NCBI GenBank assembly: GCA_947452065.1
Contig: CANGBB010000009.1
Span: 42,064 to 106,063, forward strand
Origin: Gammaproteobacteria bacterium
Lineage (GTDB): Bacteria > Pseudomonadota > Gammaproteobacteria > Steroidobacterales > Steroidobacteraceae
Direction: 5' to 3'
DNA: 64,000 nucleotides
The notes under the pieces are model-generated. The model searched no databases and was not told the origin of the DNA. It saw only the letters and a program-made list of their open reading frames with translations. Shown here in pieces: positions 42,141 to 51,285 of this stretch (the stretch's first letter is position 1; every line of letters starts with the position of its first letter). The translations under genes were made by a program, and so were the position numbers.

Positions 42141-42761
42141 TCAGCGCGTCATCTGCGCATCCAGTTGCTTCATCGCTTCAGCCAGTGCCGCATTGAATGC
42201 CACAACCACTGGCAGCATGCGATCAGCGCTGGCTGTCACACGCGCCTCGGCGTGCAAGGTGCGCAGCACTTCATGCGAGCTGCGACGGCCCAGCGTACCT
42301 TCGAGCACGACATGCGCGCTCGGCGGACCACCGGCTGCGAGATACTCGGCGTGAAACTGCCGCACTTCGATCTGCAGCTGTTGCTCCGTGCTGAATGCAG
42401 AGGCGTCGGTCAATACGGCGCGCCATCGACCACTCCTGCGCTGTGCGTCGATGAGCAAAGTCTGCAACACATCCGGCAGATTACCCGCCCACCGACTGGC
42501 TGCGTAGTAATCAAGGCGTCCGTCACTGTGCAGCACTGCGATACGCTCGATGTCGAGGCCACTGGCTGCTGTCGGGCGCGATACCGCCAGCGTCGCGCCT
42601 GCCTCGGCCGGTCGAACCGCAGCAGGTGCAACGGCTGCGGGTGATGCCTCGGTGACATTAAGCCGGTAGATCTGCGCGGCGGGCTCGTGAGTGCGCAGCC
42701 CACTACAGCCTGTCAGAAGCAGTAACGGCCACAGCATTCGGGTCATAGATCGGCTGTTCAT
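42141..42761 (-). CDS. ABC-transport auxiliary lipoprotein (PqiC-like)
   Basis: A 206-residue outer-membrane-type lipoprotein of the ABC_trans_aux/PqiC family. The lipobox LLTGC gives Cys19. The mature part starts with the typical YRLNV strand, has IERIAVLHSDGRLDYYAASRWAGN and ends in a helix (FNAALAEAMKQLDAQM). It is the last gene of the mla-like operon and its ATG overlaps the mlaD stop (ATGA). It probably receives or holds the tunnel protein at the outer membrane, replacing the soluble MlaC of E. coli, which is absent here. Confidence 0.85.
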   Translation of the reverse strand: MNSRSMTRMLWPLLLLTGCSGLRTHEPAAQIYRLNVTEASPAAVAPAAVRPAEAGATLAVSRPTAASGLDIERIAVLHSDGRLDYYAASRWAGNLPDVLQTLLIDAQRRSGRWRAVLTDASAFSTEQQLQIEVRQFHAEYLAAGGPPSAHVVLEGTLGRRSSHEVLRTLHAEARVTASADRMLPVVVAFNAALAEAMKQLDAQMTR

Positions 42762-43702
42762 CGCGGGATCTCCACGCCTTGCGCAGCGGGTTCATAGATC
42801 AATTGTGAAGGCCGGTCACGGAGCGACTGAGTCAGCTGCCGGAATTCGAGCACTGCGGCACGCGTGTCGCGCACCAGCGCCTCGACCTGCGGGAGCCCAT
42901 CCTGAGTGAAGCCGCGGACCCCCTCGCGGTTCTCGGCAATCATTGCATCCAGCCGATCACTGGCACGCGCCATGTTCTCACTGGTGATGCGCAGGCGTTC
43001 CATGCCAGCGGCCAGATCCGGCCCGGCAGTCTTGGTTGCCTGCTGCACATCTGCAAGCACGGCACGCGTGCTTTCCGTCGCAGCACGCAACTCGCTGAGA
43101 AGACTGGCTGCATCGGTGGCCATCTGCGGCAGGCCGCCACTGGTGCGACGCAGATCGCCAATTACCTTCGATAGCGCTGCGATGTTCTCGTCCGACAGCA
43201 GCGCGTTGGCACGCACAACGAGTTCGCTGGCTCGCAGCACCACATTAGGCAGACTGTTGACGAAGGTTTCGAAGTTGGAGTGTGCCGAGCGGATAACGGG
43301 ATACTGCAGACTGGGTACCATCTCCAATACCTTCAGCCCACCGTCACCCGGCACCAGTTGCTGCAGGTCGATGAACAGCAATCCAGTGACACCCTGCAGC
43401 GAAAGCTGTGCAACGGTGCGCTCGGATACCGGCGTCGTGGAATCGATGTCCACAACCACCATGACACGATCGGCTGCGCGGCCATCGAGACGGATTCGGC
43501 GTACGCGTCCGACGTCGACGCCCAGATAGCGCACGGGTCCGCCCTCGGAGAGGCCACTGACACTGCCATCGAAGTAGATTTCGTAACGCGCATAGTCGCG
43601 CTGGTCCCGAGTGTCCGAGTACCAGTAGACGAACGCGGCGGCCATGGCCACCAGCAGCAGCACAAATGCGCCTACCGCCGCGTAGTTGGCTTCACGTTCC
43701 AT
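42758..43702 (-). CDS. mlaD: MlaD/MCE-domain protein
   Basis: A 314-residue inner-membrane-anchored lipid-transfer protein: one N-terminal helix (VGAFVLLLVAMAAAFVYWY), then an MCE domain (residues about 40-120: YEIYFDGSVSGLSEGGPVRY, LGVDVGRVRRI, LQGVTGLLFIDLQ), then a long helical tail with repeated hydrophobic residues typical of needle-forming MCE proteins. It overlaps mlaF by 11 bp. With MlaE and MlaF it should move phospholipids between the membranes; direction not determinable here. Confidence 0.88.
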   Translation of the reverse strand: MEREANYAAVGAFVLLLVAMAAAFVYWYSDTRDQRDYARYEIYFDGSVSGLSEGGPVRYLGVDVGRVRRIRLDGRAADRVMVVVDIDSTTPVSERTVAQLSLQGVTGLLFIDLQQLVPGDGGLKVLEMVPSLQYPVIRSAHSNFETFVNSLPNVVLRASELVVRANALLSDENIAALSKVIGDLRRTSGGLPQMATDAASLLSELRAATESTRAVLADVQQATKTAGPDLAAGMERLRITSENMARASDRLDAMIAENREGVRGFTQDGLPQVEALVRDTRAAVLEFRQLTQSLRDRPSQLIYEPAAQGVEIPR

Positions 43703-44459
43703 GTCGCACTCCGTGTATCCGCGCCCGCTCGCCCTGGAAATACGCCTTGATCCAGGGCAACTCGCTGCGAACGATGCCTTCCAGTGTATCTGTAATCATG
43801 TGTCCATCCACAATCACTCCAACACGATTGCAGGTGCGAAAGATGGTGTCCAGATCATGCGTGATCATCACCACCGTCAGCTGCAGTTCCCGCTGCAGAT
43901 ACATCAGCAGCTCATCAAACGCGGCCGCACTGATGGGATCCAGTCCAGAAGTGGGCTCGTCGAGGAAGAGCAGCGGAGGATCCAGCGCGAGGGCACGAGC
44001 CAGCGCGACACGCTTGATCATGCCGCCGGAGAGCTGCGCGGGAAACTTGCGGGCCGCGTCGGCCGGCAGACCCACCAGACGCAGCTTGAGCATTGCCAGG
44101 GCGTCCAATGCGTAATCATCCAGCTGCAGATGCTCGAGCATCGGCAACTGAATGTTCTGCAGCACATTCAGCGAAGAGTACAGCGCGCCCTGCTGGAAAC
44201 TCACGCCGTAGCCGGCTTTGACGCCATGTAGCTCCGCGGCACTCATCTGCGTGATGTCGCGGCCCATCAACCGCACCGTGCCGGATTTTGGCTTCTGCAG
44301 ACCAATGATGGAGCGCAGCAGGACGGACTTGCCGGAACCCGAGCCACCGACGACACCGAAGACTTCGCCGCTGTGTACCGACATATCCAATCCGCGATGC
44401 ACAACCTGCCGGCCGAACTGATTGACCAGACCGCGCACTTCGACGACGGGCGCGGCCAT
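43692..44459 (-). CDS. mlaF: MlaF-type ABC ATPase
   Basis: A 255-residue ATPase of the lipid-transport ABC family. Walker A GGSGSGKSVLLRSI, Q-loop SFQQGALYSSL, signature LSGGMIKRVALARALAL, Walker B LLFLDEPTSGLDP and switch His in MITHDLDT are all intact. The start MAAPVVEVRGL at 44459 overlaps the mlaE stop (ATGA); the frame is open upstream only as a shadow of mlaE. It energises the MlaE permease. Confidence 0.92.
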   Translation of the reverse strand: MAAPVVEVRGLVNQFGRQVVHRGLDMSVHSGEVFGVVGGSGSGKSVLLRSIIGLQKPKSGTVRLMGRDITQMSAAELHGVKAGYGVSFQQGALYSSLNVLQNIQLPMLEHLQLDDYALDALAMLKLRLVGLPADAARKFPAQLSGGMIKRVALARALALDPPLLFLDEPTSGLDPISAAAFDELLMYLQRELQLTVVMITHDLDTIFRTCNRVGVIVDGHMITDTLEGIVRSELPWIKAYFQGERARIHGVRHGT

Positions 44460-45580
44460 CAGACGTCGAGCTCCATGAAGAGCACGGCAAACAATGCGTC
44501 CGCGAGAATCACCAGAAATATCGACTGCACCACCGCCTGAGTCGTCATCGCGCCCAAGTGTCGTGATGAGCCGCGCACCCGCAGACCGCAGCGTGTCCCA
44601 GCGATGGCGATCAGCACGGCGAACACCGGGGCTTTCCAGATGCCGACCCAGAAGGTCGTCGGCGCAATCGACTCCTGGACACGATTCACGTAATGCAGCA
44701 GTGGCATGTCGAGCAGCCAGTTGCACAACAAGGCGCCGCCGGCGATGCCGATGAGGTCGGCCAGAATGGTCAGCAACGGGAGCGCAATCATCAGGCCGAT
44801 GAGTCGCGGTATCACCAGCGTTTCGAAGTGATTCACACCCGTAGCCGCGAGCGCATCGATCTCCTCGTTCAGCCGCATCGCCCCGAGCTCTGCGGCGAAG
44901 GCACTGCCGGAGCGACCGGCGACGATGATGGCCGTGAGCAGCACGCCCATCTCGCGCAGAACACCGATGGTGACCAAGTCGACGACGAAAATATCCGCGC
45001 CAAATTTGCGCAGCTGTTCCGCACCGATATAGGCAAGGATCACACTGATCAGGAAGCCGATCAGTGCAACGATCGGAATGGCGGTGAGACCGGTGTCGTA
45101 AACATGCCGCGCAATGGAGATGGGATGCAGCCGCTTCCAGCGGCCCAGGCCGACAGCTAGCGCAGCACTCACATGCCCAAGGAATCCGAGCGCATCGACA
45201 GCGCGATCCAGAGACTGAACGGCGCGCCGCCCGACACTTTCGACGGCTGCTGTGGCCAGAGTATCGCCCTGCGGTACCAGCTGCGCATCAATGGCCTGCT
45301 CGTCGCCAAGGGTGTGTGCAATCAGGGCGAGAGCCGTCGGCGATGCACCATCGAAACCGATGTCGGAGAGGGTGGCGCGCCAGCGCTGCATCCGATCGTG
45401 CAGCAGCCAGGCCGCTGAGAGATCAAAGCTGGCCTCGGCGGCATTGACGCGCAGACGCTGTACGCCCACGGTGGTCAGTGCATCAAGTTCCGCCTGGATG
45501 GCGGGCAGCTGCGCCACCCGCCAGTCTCCACGCAACGCGAGAGTGAGTTCAGATCCCTCGCGCCGCGCTTCGAGAAACAT
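44459..45580 (-). CDS. mlaE: MlaE-type permease with N-terminal STAS domain
   Basis: A 373-residue inner-membrane permease. The start MFLEARREGSELTLALRG (45580) gives a STAS-like domain (residues about 1-100), the counterpart of separate MlaB, fused to the MlaE membrane part (VYDTGLTAIPIVALIGFLIS, AGRSGSAFAAELGAMRLNEE, GIWKAPVFAVLIAIAG). Fusion of MlaB and MlaE functions is common outside Enterobacteria. It lies 8 bp downstream of the CDGSH gene on the same strand and overlaps mlaF. Confidence 0.9.
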   Translation of the reverse strand: MFLEARREGSELTLALRGDWRVAQLPAIQAELDALTTVGVQRLRVNAAEASFDLSAAWLLHDRMQRWRATLSDIGFDGASPTALALIAHTLGDEQAIDAQLVPQGDTLATAAVESVGRRAVQSLDRAVDALGFLGHVSAALAVGLGRWKRLHPISIARHVYDTGLTAIPIVALIGFLISVILAYIGAEQLRKFGADIFVVDLVTIGVLREMGVLLTAIIVAGRSGSAFAAELGAMRLNEEIDALAATGVNHFETLVIPRLIGLMIALPLLTILADLIGIAGGALLCNWLLDMPLLHYVNRVQESIAPTTFWVGIWKAPVFAVLIAIAGTRCGLRVRGSSRHLGAMTTQAVVQSIFLVILADALFAVLFMELDV

Positions 45581-45588
45581 GGGCGACT

Positions 45589-45831
45589 TCAGCCAATGTT
45601 CTTGTGCGATCCGTCGCAGAGCGGGGCCTTGCCCGTCTGCTTGCAGGCGCAGAACCACACCTTGCCGCTGGCCTCGGCCTTGTAGGCCATAGGCGAGAAT
45701 TCCGAGCCTTTGTGAGAACCGTCACAGAACGGCTGCTTGGTGGACTCGCCGCAGGTGCACCAGTAATAAGTCTTCCCGGCCTCGACCTCGACCCCGATGG
45801 GCGCCCGACCGGCGATTGCTCCCTGACTCAT
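45589..45831 (-). CDS. Double CDGSH iron-sulfur protein
   Basis: An 80-residue cytoplasmic protein with two CDGSH-type [2Fe-2S] sites: CTCGESTKQPFCDGSH and CACKQTGKAPLCDGSH, each with the C-x-C-x(n)-C-x-x-x-H ligand set. Such tandem proteins (MitoNEET-like) hold redox-active, labile clusters. It is the first gene of a minus-strand operon that continues 8 bp later with mlaE, an unexpected association. AGGAG precedes the ATG by nine bases. A hairpin lies in its leader. Confidence 0.9.
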   Translation of the reverse strand: MSQGAIAGRAPIGVEVEAGKTYYWCTCGESTKQPFCDGSHKGSEFSPMAYKAEASGKVWFCACKQTGKAPLCDGSHKNIG

Positions 45832-45853
45832 TTTCCGTTGCTCCTGACTTTTC

Positions 45854-45874
45854 GCCCCCGAATAGGGGCTTTTT
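45854..45874 (+). other. Terminator-shaped hairpin in the CDGSH leader
   Basis: GCCCC (45854-45858), a 6-base loop, GGGGC (45865-45869) and TTTTT (45870-45874) look like a plus-strand terminator, but no plus-strand gene precedes it. Read on the minus strand, the stem lies in the untranslated leader of the CDGSH gene, 23 bases before its ATG. Confidence 0.5.
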
Positions 45875-45988
45875 CCATGCTACCAGCCCCCGGGCGGGAG
45901 AGGCATAGTGGTCATCCGCTCCGGCACCGGCCTGCCCGGCGCCCGGCGCCCGCCCCCCCCGGACCGGCCAGGATTTCCGTCAAATCGG

Positions 45989-46016
45989 TTGCCCGTAGCG
46001 AAAATCCCCGTAAAAT
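45989..46016 (+). promoter_or_regulatory. Likely sigma70 promoter of mdh
   Basis: TTGCCC (45989-45994), a 16-bp spacer and TAAAAT (46011-46016) lie 38 bp before the mdh ATG, a normal leader length. Match is 4/6 and 5/6. Confidence 0.55.
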
Positions 46017-46054
46017 CAGCGCCCTTTTCACACTTCCCGAGTCGCGGAGTCCCC

Positions 46055-47035
46055 ATGAAGCAAGCAGTCAATGTCACGATCACCGGCGCGGCTGGCCAGA
46101 TTGGCTATGCGCTGGCCTTCCGAGTCGCCTCCGGCGCCATGCTGGGACCCGACCAGCCGGTCAACCTGCACCTGCTGGAAATCACGCCGGCCCTGCCGGG
46201 CCTGCAAGGCGTGGTGATGGAACTCAATGACTGCGCGTTCCCGACACTGAACAAGGTGGTCGCGACGGACGATGCCAAGGTCGCCTTCCGCGACTGCCAC
46301 GCCGCGCTGCTGGTCGGCGCACGTCCGCGCGGTCCGGGAATGGAGCGTAAGGATCTGTTGCTGGCCAATGCGCAGATCTTCTCGGCTCAGGGCAAAGCGC
46401 TGAACGAAGTGGCCAGCCGCGATGTGCGCGTGCTGGTGGTCGGTAACCCGGCCAACACCAATGCGCTGATCGCGCGCAGCAATGCACCGGACCTGAACCC
46501 GCGCAATTTCACGGCGATGACGCGCCTGGATCACAACCGCGCCCTGTCGCAGCTCGCGGAAAAGGTGGGCGTGCATACCACCGACATCACCCACATGACC
46601 ATCTGGGGCAACCACTCGGCCACGCAGTACCCGGACCTGAGCCACTGCCTCGTCAAGGGCAAGCCGGCCAAGGGTCTGGTCGATCAGAAGTGGATCGAGG
46701 AGTACTTCATCCCCACCGTGCAGCAGCGTGGCGCGGCCGTCATCAAGGCGCGCGGCTCCTCGTCGGCGGCCTCGGCAGCCTCAGCGGCGCTGGATCACAT
46801 GCGCACCTGGTTCCTCGGTACCAACGAGGGCGACTGGACCAGCATGGGCGTGCCGTCTGATGGCAGCTATGGCATCAGCGAAGGCATCATCTATTCCTAC
46901 CCGGTGACCTGCCGCAACGGCGAGTACCAGATCGTGCAGGGTCTGAGCGTCGATGACTTCAGCCGCGGCCGCATGAAGACCACCGAAACCGAGCTGCTCG
47001 AGGAGCGCGCGGGCGTGAAGGATCTGCTGGGCTGA
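46055..47035 (+). CDS. mdh: Malate dehydrogenase
   Basis: A 326-residue NAD-dependent enzyme of the TCA cycle, of the type found in Xanthomonads and Betaproteobacteria (LDH/MDH type 2). Motifs: NAD-binding [18 protein letters not shown], substrate loop [30 protein letters not shown], catalytic Asp and His in RLDHNRAL and [12 protein letters not shown]. The start at 46055 is the family N-terminus and has a good promoter upstream. Cytoplasmic. Followed by a stem-loop. Confidence 0.95.
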   Translation: MKQAVNVTITGAAGQIGYALAFRVASGAMLGPDQPVNLHLLEITPALPGLQGVVMELNDCAFPTLNKVVATDDAKVAFRDCHAALLVGARPRGPGMERKDLLLANAQIFSAQGKALNEVASRDVRVLVVGNPANTNALIARSNAPDLNPRNFTAMTRLDHNRALSQLAEKVGVHTTDITHMTIWGNHSATQYPDLSHCLVKGKPAKGLVDQKWIEEYFIPTVQQRGAAVIKARGSSSAASAASAALDHMRTWFLGTNEGDWTSMGVPSDGSYGISEGIIYSYPVTCRNGEYQIVQGLSVDDFSRGRMKTTETELLEERAGVKDLLG

Positions 47036-47054
47036 TACCGGCCCCGGCTGGAAA

Positions 47055-47090
47055 CTCGTGCGGTCTGGCATGACGCTCAGGCCGCACGAG
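47055..47090 (+). terminator. Stem-loop after mdh
   Basis: CTCGTGCGG (47055-47063) pairs with CCGCACGAG (47082-47090), a perfect 9-bp stem with an 18-base loop, 19 bp after the mdh stop. No T-run follows, so it may end or stabilise the mdh message rather than be a classic intrinsic terminator. Confidence 0.45.
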
Positions 47091-47143
47091 ACCGGCCCCT
47101 GCAGCCCTCGCGCGCCGGGCGGCAGGAGACTACTATTCAGCTC

Positions 47144-49591
47144 ATGTACGGCGCGCTCGTCACCCTCTTCTTCTTATTGGCCGTTCTGTACCTCGCGTAC
47201 CGCCGGCTCCCACTCATTCTGTATACGCTGACGGCCAGCGCTCTGCTGCTGGCCTATGCCTGGATGGCGGGCCCACCCGGGCTGACGCCCAATCTCTGGC
47301 AAGGGTTCCTTTGGGCCCTGCTCGGACTGCTGTGGCTGTTCAACATTCCATCGCTGCGCATCGCGTTGGTCAGCGGCCCCTTCATGGGTGCCTACCGAAA
47401 GCTGCTGCCCAGAATGTCGGACACTGAACGCGAGGCGCTTGAGGCCGGTACCGTGTGGTGGGACGGCGAGCTCTTCAGCGGCAACCCGGACTGGAAATTG
47501 CTGTCGGATAACCCGGCACCGAAGCTCACACCGGAAGAGCAGGCGTTCCTCGACGGTCCCTGCGAAAAGCTCTGCGAGATGCTCGATGAATTCGACATCA
47601 CTCATCGGCGCGGCGACCTGCCGCCCGAAGTGTGGCAATACCTCAAGGACCAGCGCTTCTTCGCGATGATCATCCCGAAGCAGTACGGTGGTCTGGAGTT
47701 CGGCGCCTACGCGCATTCCTGTGTCATTACCAAGCTGGCCAGTCGCAGCATCACCGCTGCCACGACGGTCGCTGTGCCGAACTCGCTCGGCCCCGCAGAG
47801 CTACTCAATCACTACGGCACCGAAGAGCAGAAAAAACACTATCTGCCGCGACTCGCCTCCGGCGCTGAAATCCCCTGCTTTGCACTGACCGGCCCACGCG
47901 TCGGCTCGGATGCCGCATCGATTCCCGACACTGGCATCGTCTGTCGCGGCCAGTGGCAAGGACAGGAAGTCATCGGGTTGCGACTGAACTTCTCCAAGCG
48001 CTACATCACACTCGCGCCCATCGCCACAGTGGTCGGACTGGCTTTCCGGATGTTCGATCCAGATCGACTGCTGGGTGGCGAGGAAGACATCGGCATCACC
48101 TGTGCATTACTGCCGCGTGAAACGCCGGGCATCACCATCGGCCGCCGTCATCTGCCGTTGAACATCGTGTTCCAGAACGGACCGATCCAGGGCAAGGATG
48201 TGTTCGTGCCGCTGGATTGCATCATCGGTGGCGTGGCCATGGCCGGCCAGGGCTGGCGCATGCTGGTCGAGCAACTGTCCGTGGGGCGCTGCATTTCGCT
48301 GCCGTCCATGTCTACCGGCAGTGCACTGGCCGCTGTGTATTCCACCGGTGCTTACGCACGCATCCGCAAACAGTTCAACCTGCCGGTAGGCCGCTTCGAA
48401 GGCGTGGAACTCGTGATCGCACGCATGGTGGGCCACAGCTACATCATGGATGCGGCCCGCTGCGTGACGACGACGGCCATTGATCAGGGCGCGCGGCCCG
48501 CTGTGCCCGCCGGCATCCTCAAGGCCAACGTCACCGAACTGGGCCGACGCGTTGGCAACGATGCGATGGACGTTCAGGGCGGTAAGGGCATCATGCTCGG
48601 ACCCAGCAACTATCTGGGACGCGCATACCAGTCGATTCCCATTGCCATCACCGTGGAAGGCGCCAACCTGCTGACGCGCAACCTGATCATCTTTGGTCAG
48701 GGCGCCATGCGCTGCCATCCCTTCGTACTCAAGGAAATGACCGCAGCGCATGATCCGGATCATGCGCGGGGAATGCGTGACTTCGACCGCGCTCTGTTCG
48801 GCCACATTGGCTTCACCATTTCCAACGCCGTCCGCGCCTTCGTGATGGCACTGACCTTCGCGCGCTTCGAGAAGGTGCCGGACACCGGCGCAACGCGCCG
48901 CTACTACCAACACATCGAGCGCTTCAGCGCCTCGTTCGCCTTCCTAACCGACGTCGCAATGCTCTCACTGGGCGGATACCTTAAGAAAAAAGAGAGCCTT
49001 TCCGCCCGACTCGGTGACGCACTGTCGGCGATGTACTTCGCCTCAATGGTGCTCAAACACCATGAAGATCGCGGGCGCCCTGAGGCTGAACTGCCGCTGG
49101 TCGAATGGTGCTGCCGCGACCTGCTCTACCAGACGCAGGAGCAGCTGCATCTGGTACTACGCAATTTCCCCAACCGCTGGGTCGCAGCGCTGGTGCGTCT
49201 GTGCATCTTCCCGCGGGGTCTCACTTACTTCGCTCCAGCCGATCGTCTGGCGCGTGAGGTGGCTGATCTGGTGCTTATCGACTGCGATGCACGAACACGT
49301 ATCGCCCGCAGTATCTACGCCACGCCGGGTCCGACCAATCCGCTGGGCCTGCTGCAGCAGGCGCTGGAACTGGCACCGAACGCGGAGTTGCTGGAGCAGC
49401 GCATCCGTAACGAAGGCGTGAAGACCGGTCGCATCACGGCGCTGGATTTGGCCGGACAGATCGAACAGGCGGAACAGCTGGGACTGCTGGCCGCGGATGA
49501 GGCCCGCTTCATGCGCGACTATGACGCCCGCGTGATGGCGTTGGTCAATGTCGACGACTTCGCACCCAGCGAGATCGGCACCCGTCGCTGA
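47144..49591 (+). CDS. fadE: Acyl-CoA dehydrogenase FadE
   Basis: An 815-residue membrane-associated acyl-CoA dehydrogenase, the same length class as E. coli FadE (814). Two or three N-terminal hydrophobic segments (GALVTLFFLLAVLYLAYRRL, LILYTLTASALLLAYAWM) precede the FAD domain. Landmarks: FFAMIIPKQYGGLEFGAYAH, CFALTGPRVGSDAASIPDTG, the LPSMSTGSALAAVYSTGAYA region, and QGGKGIMLGPSNYLGRAYQS. The DUF1974-type C-terminal part (about 520-800) is complete. First step of fatty acid beta-oxidation. Its TGA is one base before the gspA ATG (TGATATG), so these genes are probably co-transcribed. Confidence 0.94.
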   Translation: MYGALVTLFFLLAVLYLAYRRLPLILYTLTASALLLAYAWMAGPPGLTPNLWQGFLWALLGLLWLFNIPSLRIALVSGPFMGAYRKLLPRMSDTEREALEAGTVWWDGELFSGNPDWKLLSDNPAPKLTPEEQAFLDGPCEKLCEMLDEFDITHRRGDLPPEVWQYLKDQRFFAMIIPKQYGGLEFGAYAHSCVITKLASRSITAATTVAVPNSLGPAELLNHYGTEEQKKHYLPRLASGAEIPCFALTGPRVGSDAASIPDTGIVCRGQWQGQEVIGLRLNFSKRYITLAPIATVVGLAFRMFDPDRLLGGEEDIGITCALLPRETPGITIGRRHLPLNIVFQNGPIQGKDVFVPLDCIIGGVAMAGQGWRMLVEQLSVGRCISLPSMSTGSALAAVYSTGAYARIRKQFNLPVGRFEGVELVIARMVGHSYIMDAARCVTTTAIDQGARPAVPAGILKANVTELGRRVGNDAMDVQGGKGIMLGPSNYLGRAYQSIPIAITVEGANLLTRNLIIFGQGAMRCHPFVLKEMTAAHDPDHARGMRDFDRALFGHIGFTISNAVRAFVMALTFARFEKVPDTGATRRYYQHIERFSASFAFLTDVAMLSLGGYLKKKESLSARLGDALSAMYFASMVLKHHEDRGRPEAELPLVEWCCRDLLYQTQEQLHLVLRNFPNRWVAALVRLCIFPRGLTYFAPADRLAREVADLVLIDCDARTRIARSIYATPGPTNPLGLLQQALELAPNAELLEQRIRNEGVKTGRITALDLAGQIEQAEQLGLLAADEARFMRDYDARVMALVNVDDFAPSEIGTRR

Positions 49592-49592
49592 T

Positions 49593-51281
49593 ATGTACCG
49601 CGCTTTTTTCGGCCTGAGCGAGAGACCGTTCGCGATCACGCCCGATCCGCGCTATCTCTATCTCAGCACACGACATGCCGAAGCACTGGCCCACTTGGTC
49701 TATGGCATCAACGAGGCCGGCGGCTTCATACAGCTGACCGGCGAAGTAGGCACGGGCAAGACCACGACCATCCGTTCGCTTCTGGCACGCGCGCCTAAGA
49801 ACGCGGAAATCGCCCTGATCATCAACCCGCGCATCTCGTCGCTGGAGTTCCTCGAGACGATCTGCGAGGAATTCGGACTGACCGTACCGGAGTCAGCGGA
49901 AAAGAATGCTAAGGTTTTAATCGACTCGCTGAACCGATACCTGTTGAGTGCACATGCCCAGGGCCGGCGGGTGGTGCTGATCGTTGATGAGGCGCAGAAC
50001 CTGCAGCCCGAAGTTCTGGAGCAGGTTCGACTGCTGACGAATCTGGAGACGGAGTCGCAGAAGCTGCTACAGATCATTCTGATCGGTCAGCCGGAGTTGC
50101 GCGAACTGCTGGCTCGCAATGACCTGCGCCAGTTGGCCCAGCGCGTCACGGCCCGCTACCACCTCGCGCCGCTGACGGCCGAAGAGACTGCCGCCTATGT
50201 ACGTCACCGCCTGCGTATCGCAGGGGCTACCAGTGAGATCTTTGGTGACCGTGCGTTGCGTGAGGTCTATCGACTCAGCGGCGGCGTGCCGCGTGTCATC
50301 AATGTGATCTGTGATCGCGCACTGCTCGGCGCCTACACTCATGACCAGCACGAAGTGACCGCGGCGCTGGTGCGTCAGGCTGGCAGTGAAATCTTCGGTC
50401 AGCGCATCAGCCCGCACTGGCTGATGCCGCTGATCACTGCATTGTCACTGGCCGGGCTGATCGCCGTCATCCTGATTGTTTGGAAGCTCGATTCCGGTGG
50501 GTCTGCAGCCGTAACACCGGCAGGGGCTGCAACAGCTCTAACCAATCAGGCGCAGACCTCTGGTGCGTCAGCGGCCAATACTGCGGGGACCGTCTCATCG
50601 GATATGCGGACGGACAATGCCTTGGCTACAGAGGGTCCGGTTGTTACAGCTTTGTCAGGGCTGCTCCAGCAATCGACACTCGCCGATGGTGCTGATGCCG
50701 CAATCAGAGAATTGCTCAAGCTCTGGGGTGCGACACCAGCTCCGGATGGCGTTGAATCCTGCAGTGCCGCCACGCGTCAGGGAATCGAATGCGTCACGCT
50801 CCACAGCACGCTGGCGCAGGTGCGCGAGCTGAACCGACCCGCCGTGCTGGTGCTCAGCGATGATCAGCAGCGTGCGCACAATGTGGTGTTGACGCAGCTG
50901 GAGGACGAACATGCCAGGCTGCGCATCGGCGCACTTGATGTCTATGTCAGCATTGCCGAACTGTCTCGTTACTGGTTCGGTGATTTGGTGCTGGTGTGGC
51001 GCACCCCGGCGGCCATTGATCATCGCATGTCTCTCGGCAGCCGCGGCCCGGCAGTCCAACAGCTACGCGAACGCCTACTGCGCTGGAACGGCACAGCGCC
51101 GCCCAAGACAGGTGTCAGCAACGTTTTCGATGCTGACTTAAAGCGACTCGTCGAACAGTTCCAGCTGGCACATCACCTCACGGCTGATGGCGCCCCTGGA
51201 CTGGAGACCCAGTTGCTGCTCGACAGCGCACTGGCCACACCGGACAGCCCACAGCTGCGCAAGACCGCGCCGCAAGGTTGA
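49593..51281 (+). CDS. gspA: GspA/ExeA-type AAA ATPase with C-terminal peptidoglycan-binding domain
   Basis: A 562-residue inner-membrane ATPase. N-terminal AAA domain with FFGLSERPFAITPDPRYLYL, Walker A TGEVGTGKTTTIRSL and Walker B VVLIVDEAQNL, then one membrane helix (LMPLITALSLAGLIAVILIV, about 285-305), a Ser/Ala/Thr-rich linker, a peptidase-C39-like region (VLVLSDDQQRAHNVVLTQLE) and a C-terminal PG_binding_1 domain (MSLGSRGPAVQQLRERL). This matches ExeA, which with ExeB inserts the type II secretin through the cell wall. It starts one base after the fadE stop; gspB follows 4 bp later. Confidence 0.9.
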   Translation: MYRAFFGLSERPFAITPDPRYLYLSTRHAEALAHLVYGINEAGGFIQLTGEVGTGKTTTIRSLLARAPKNAEIALIINPRISSLEFLETICEEFGLTVPESAEKNAKVLIDSLNRYLLSAHAQGRRVVLIVDEAQNLQPEVLEQVRLLTNLETESQKLLQIILIGQPELRELLARNDLRQLAQRVTARYHLAPLTAEETAAYVRHRLRIAGATSEIFGDRALREVYRLSGGVPRVINVICDRALLGAYTHDQHEVTAALVRQAGSEIFGQRISPHWLMPLITALSLAGLIAVILIVWKLDSGGSAAVTPAGAATALTNQAQTSGASAANTAGTVSSDMRTDNALATEGPVVTALSGLLQQSTLADGADAAIRELLKLWGATPAPDGVESCSAATRQGIECVTLHSTLAQVRELNRPAVLVLSDDQQRAHNVVLTQLEDEHARLRIGALDVYVSIAELSRYWFGDLVLVWRTPAAIDHRMSLGSRGPAVQQLRERLLRWNGTAPPKTGVSNVFDADLKRLVEQFQLAHHLTADGAPGLETQLLLDSALATPDSPQLRKTAPQG

Positions 51282-51285
51282 GCTC

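Noticed and set aside
45925..45957. GC-rich CGCCCGG repeat and C8 run upstream of mdh as a regulatory element
   Set aside because: Only two short repeat units in a GC-rich intergenic stretch; it lies upstream of a sufficient promoter and has no further structure.
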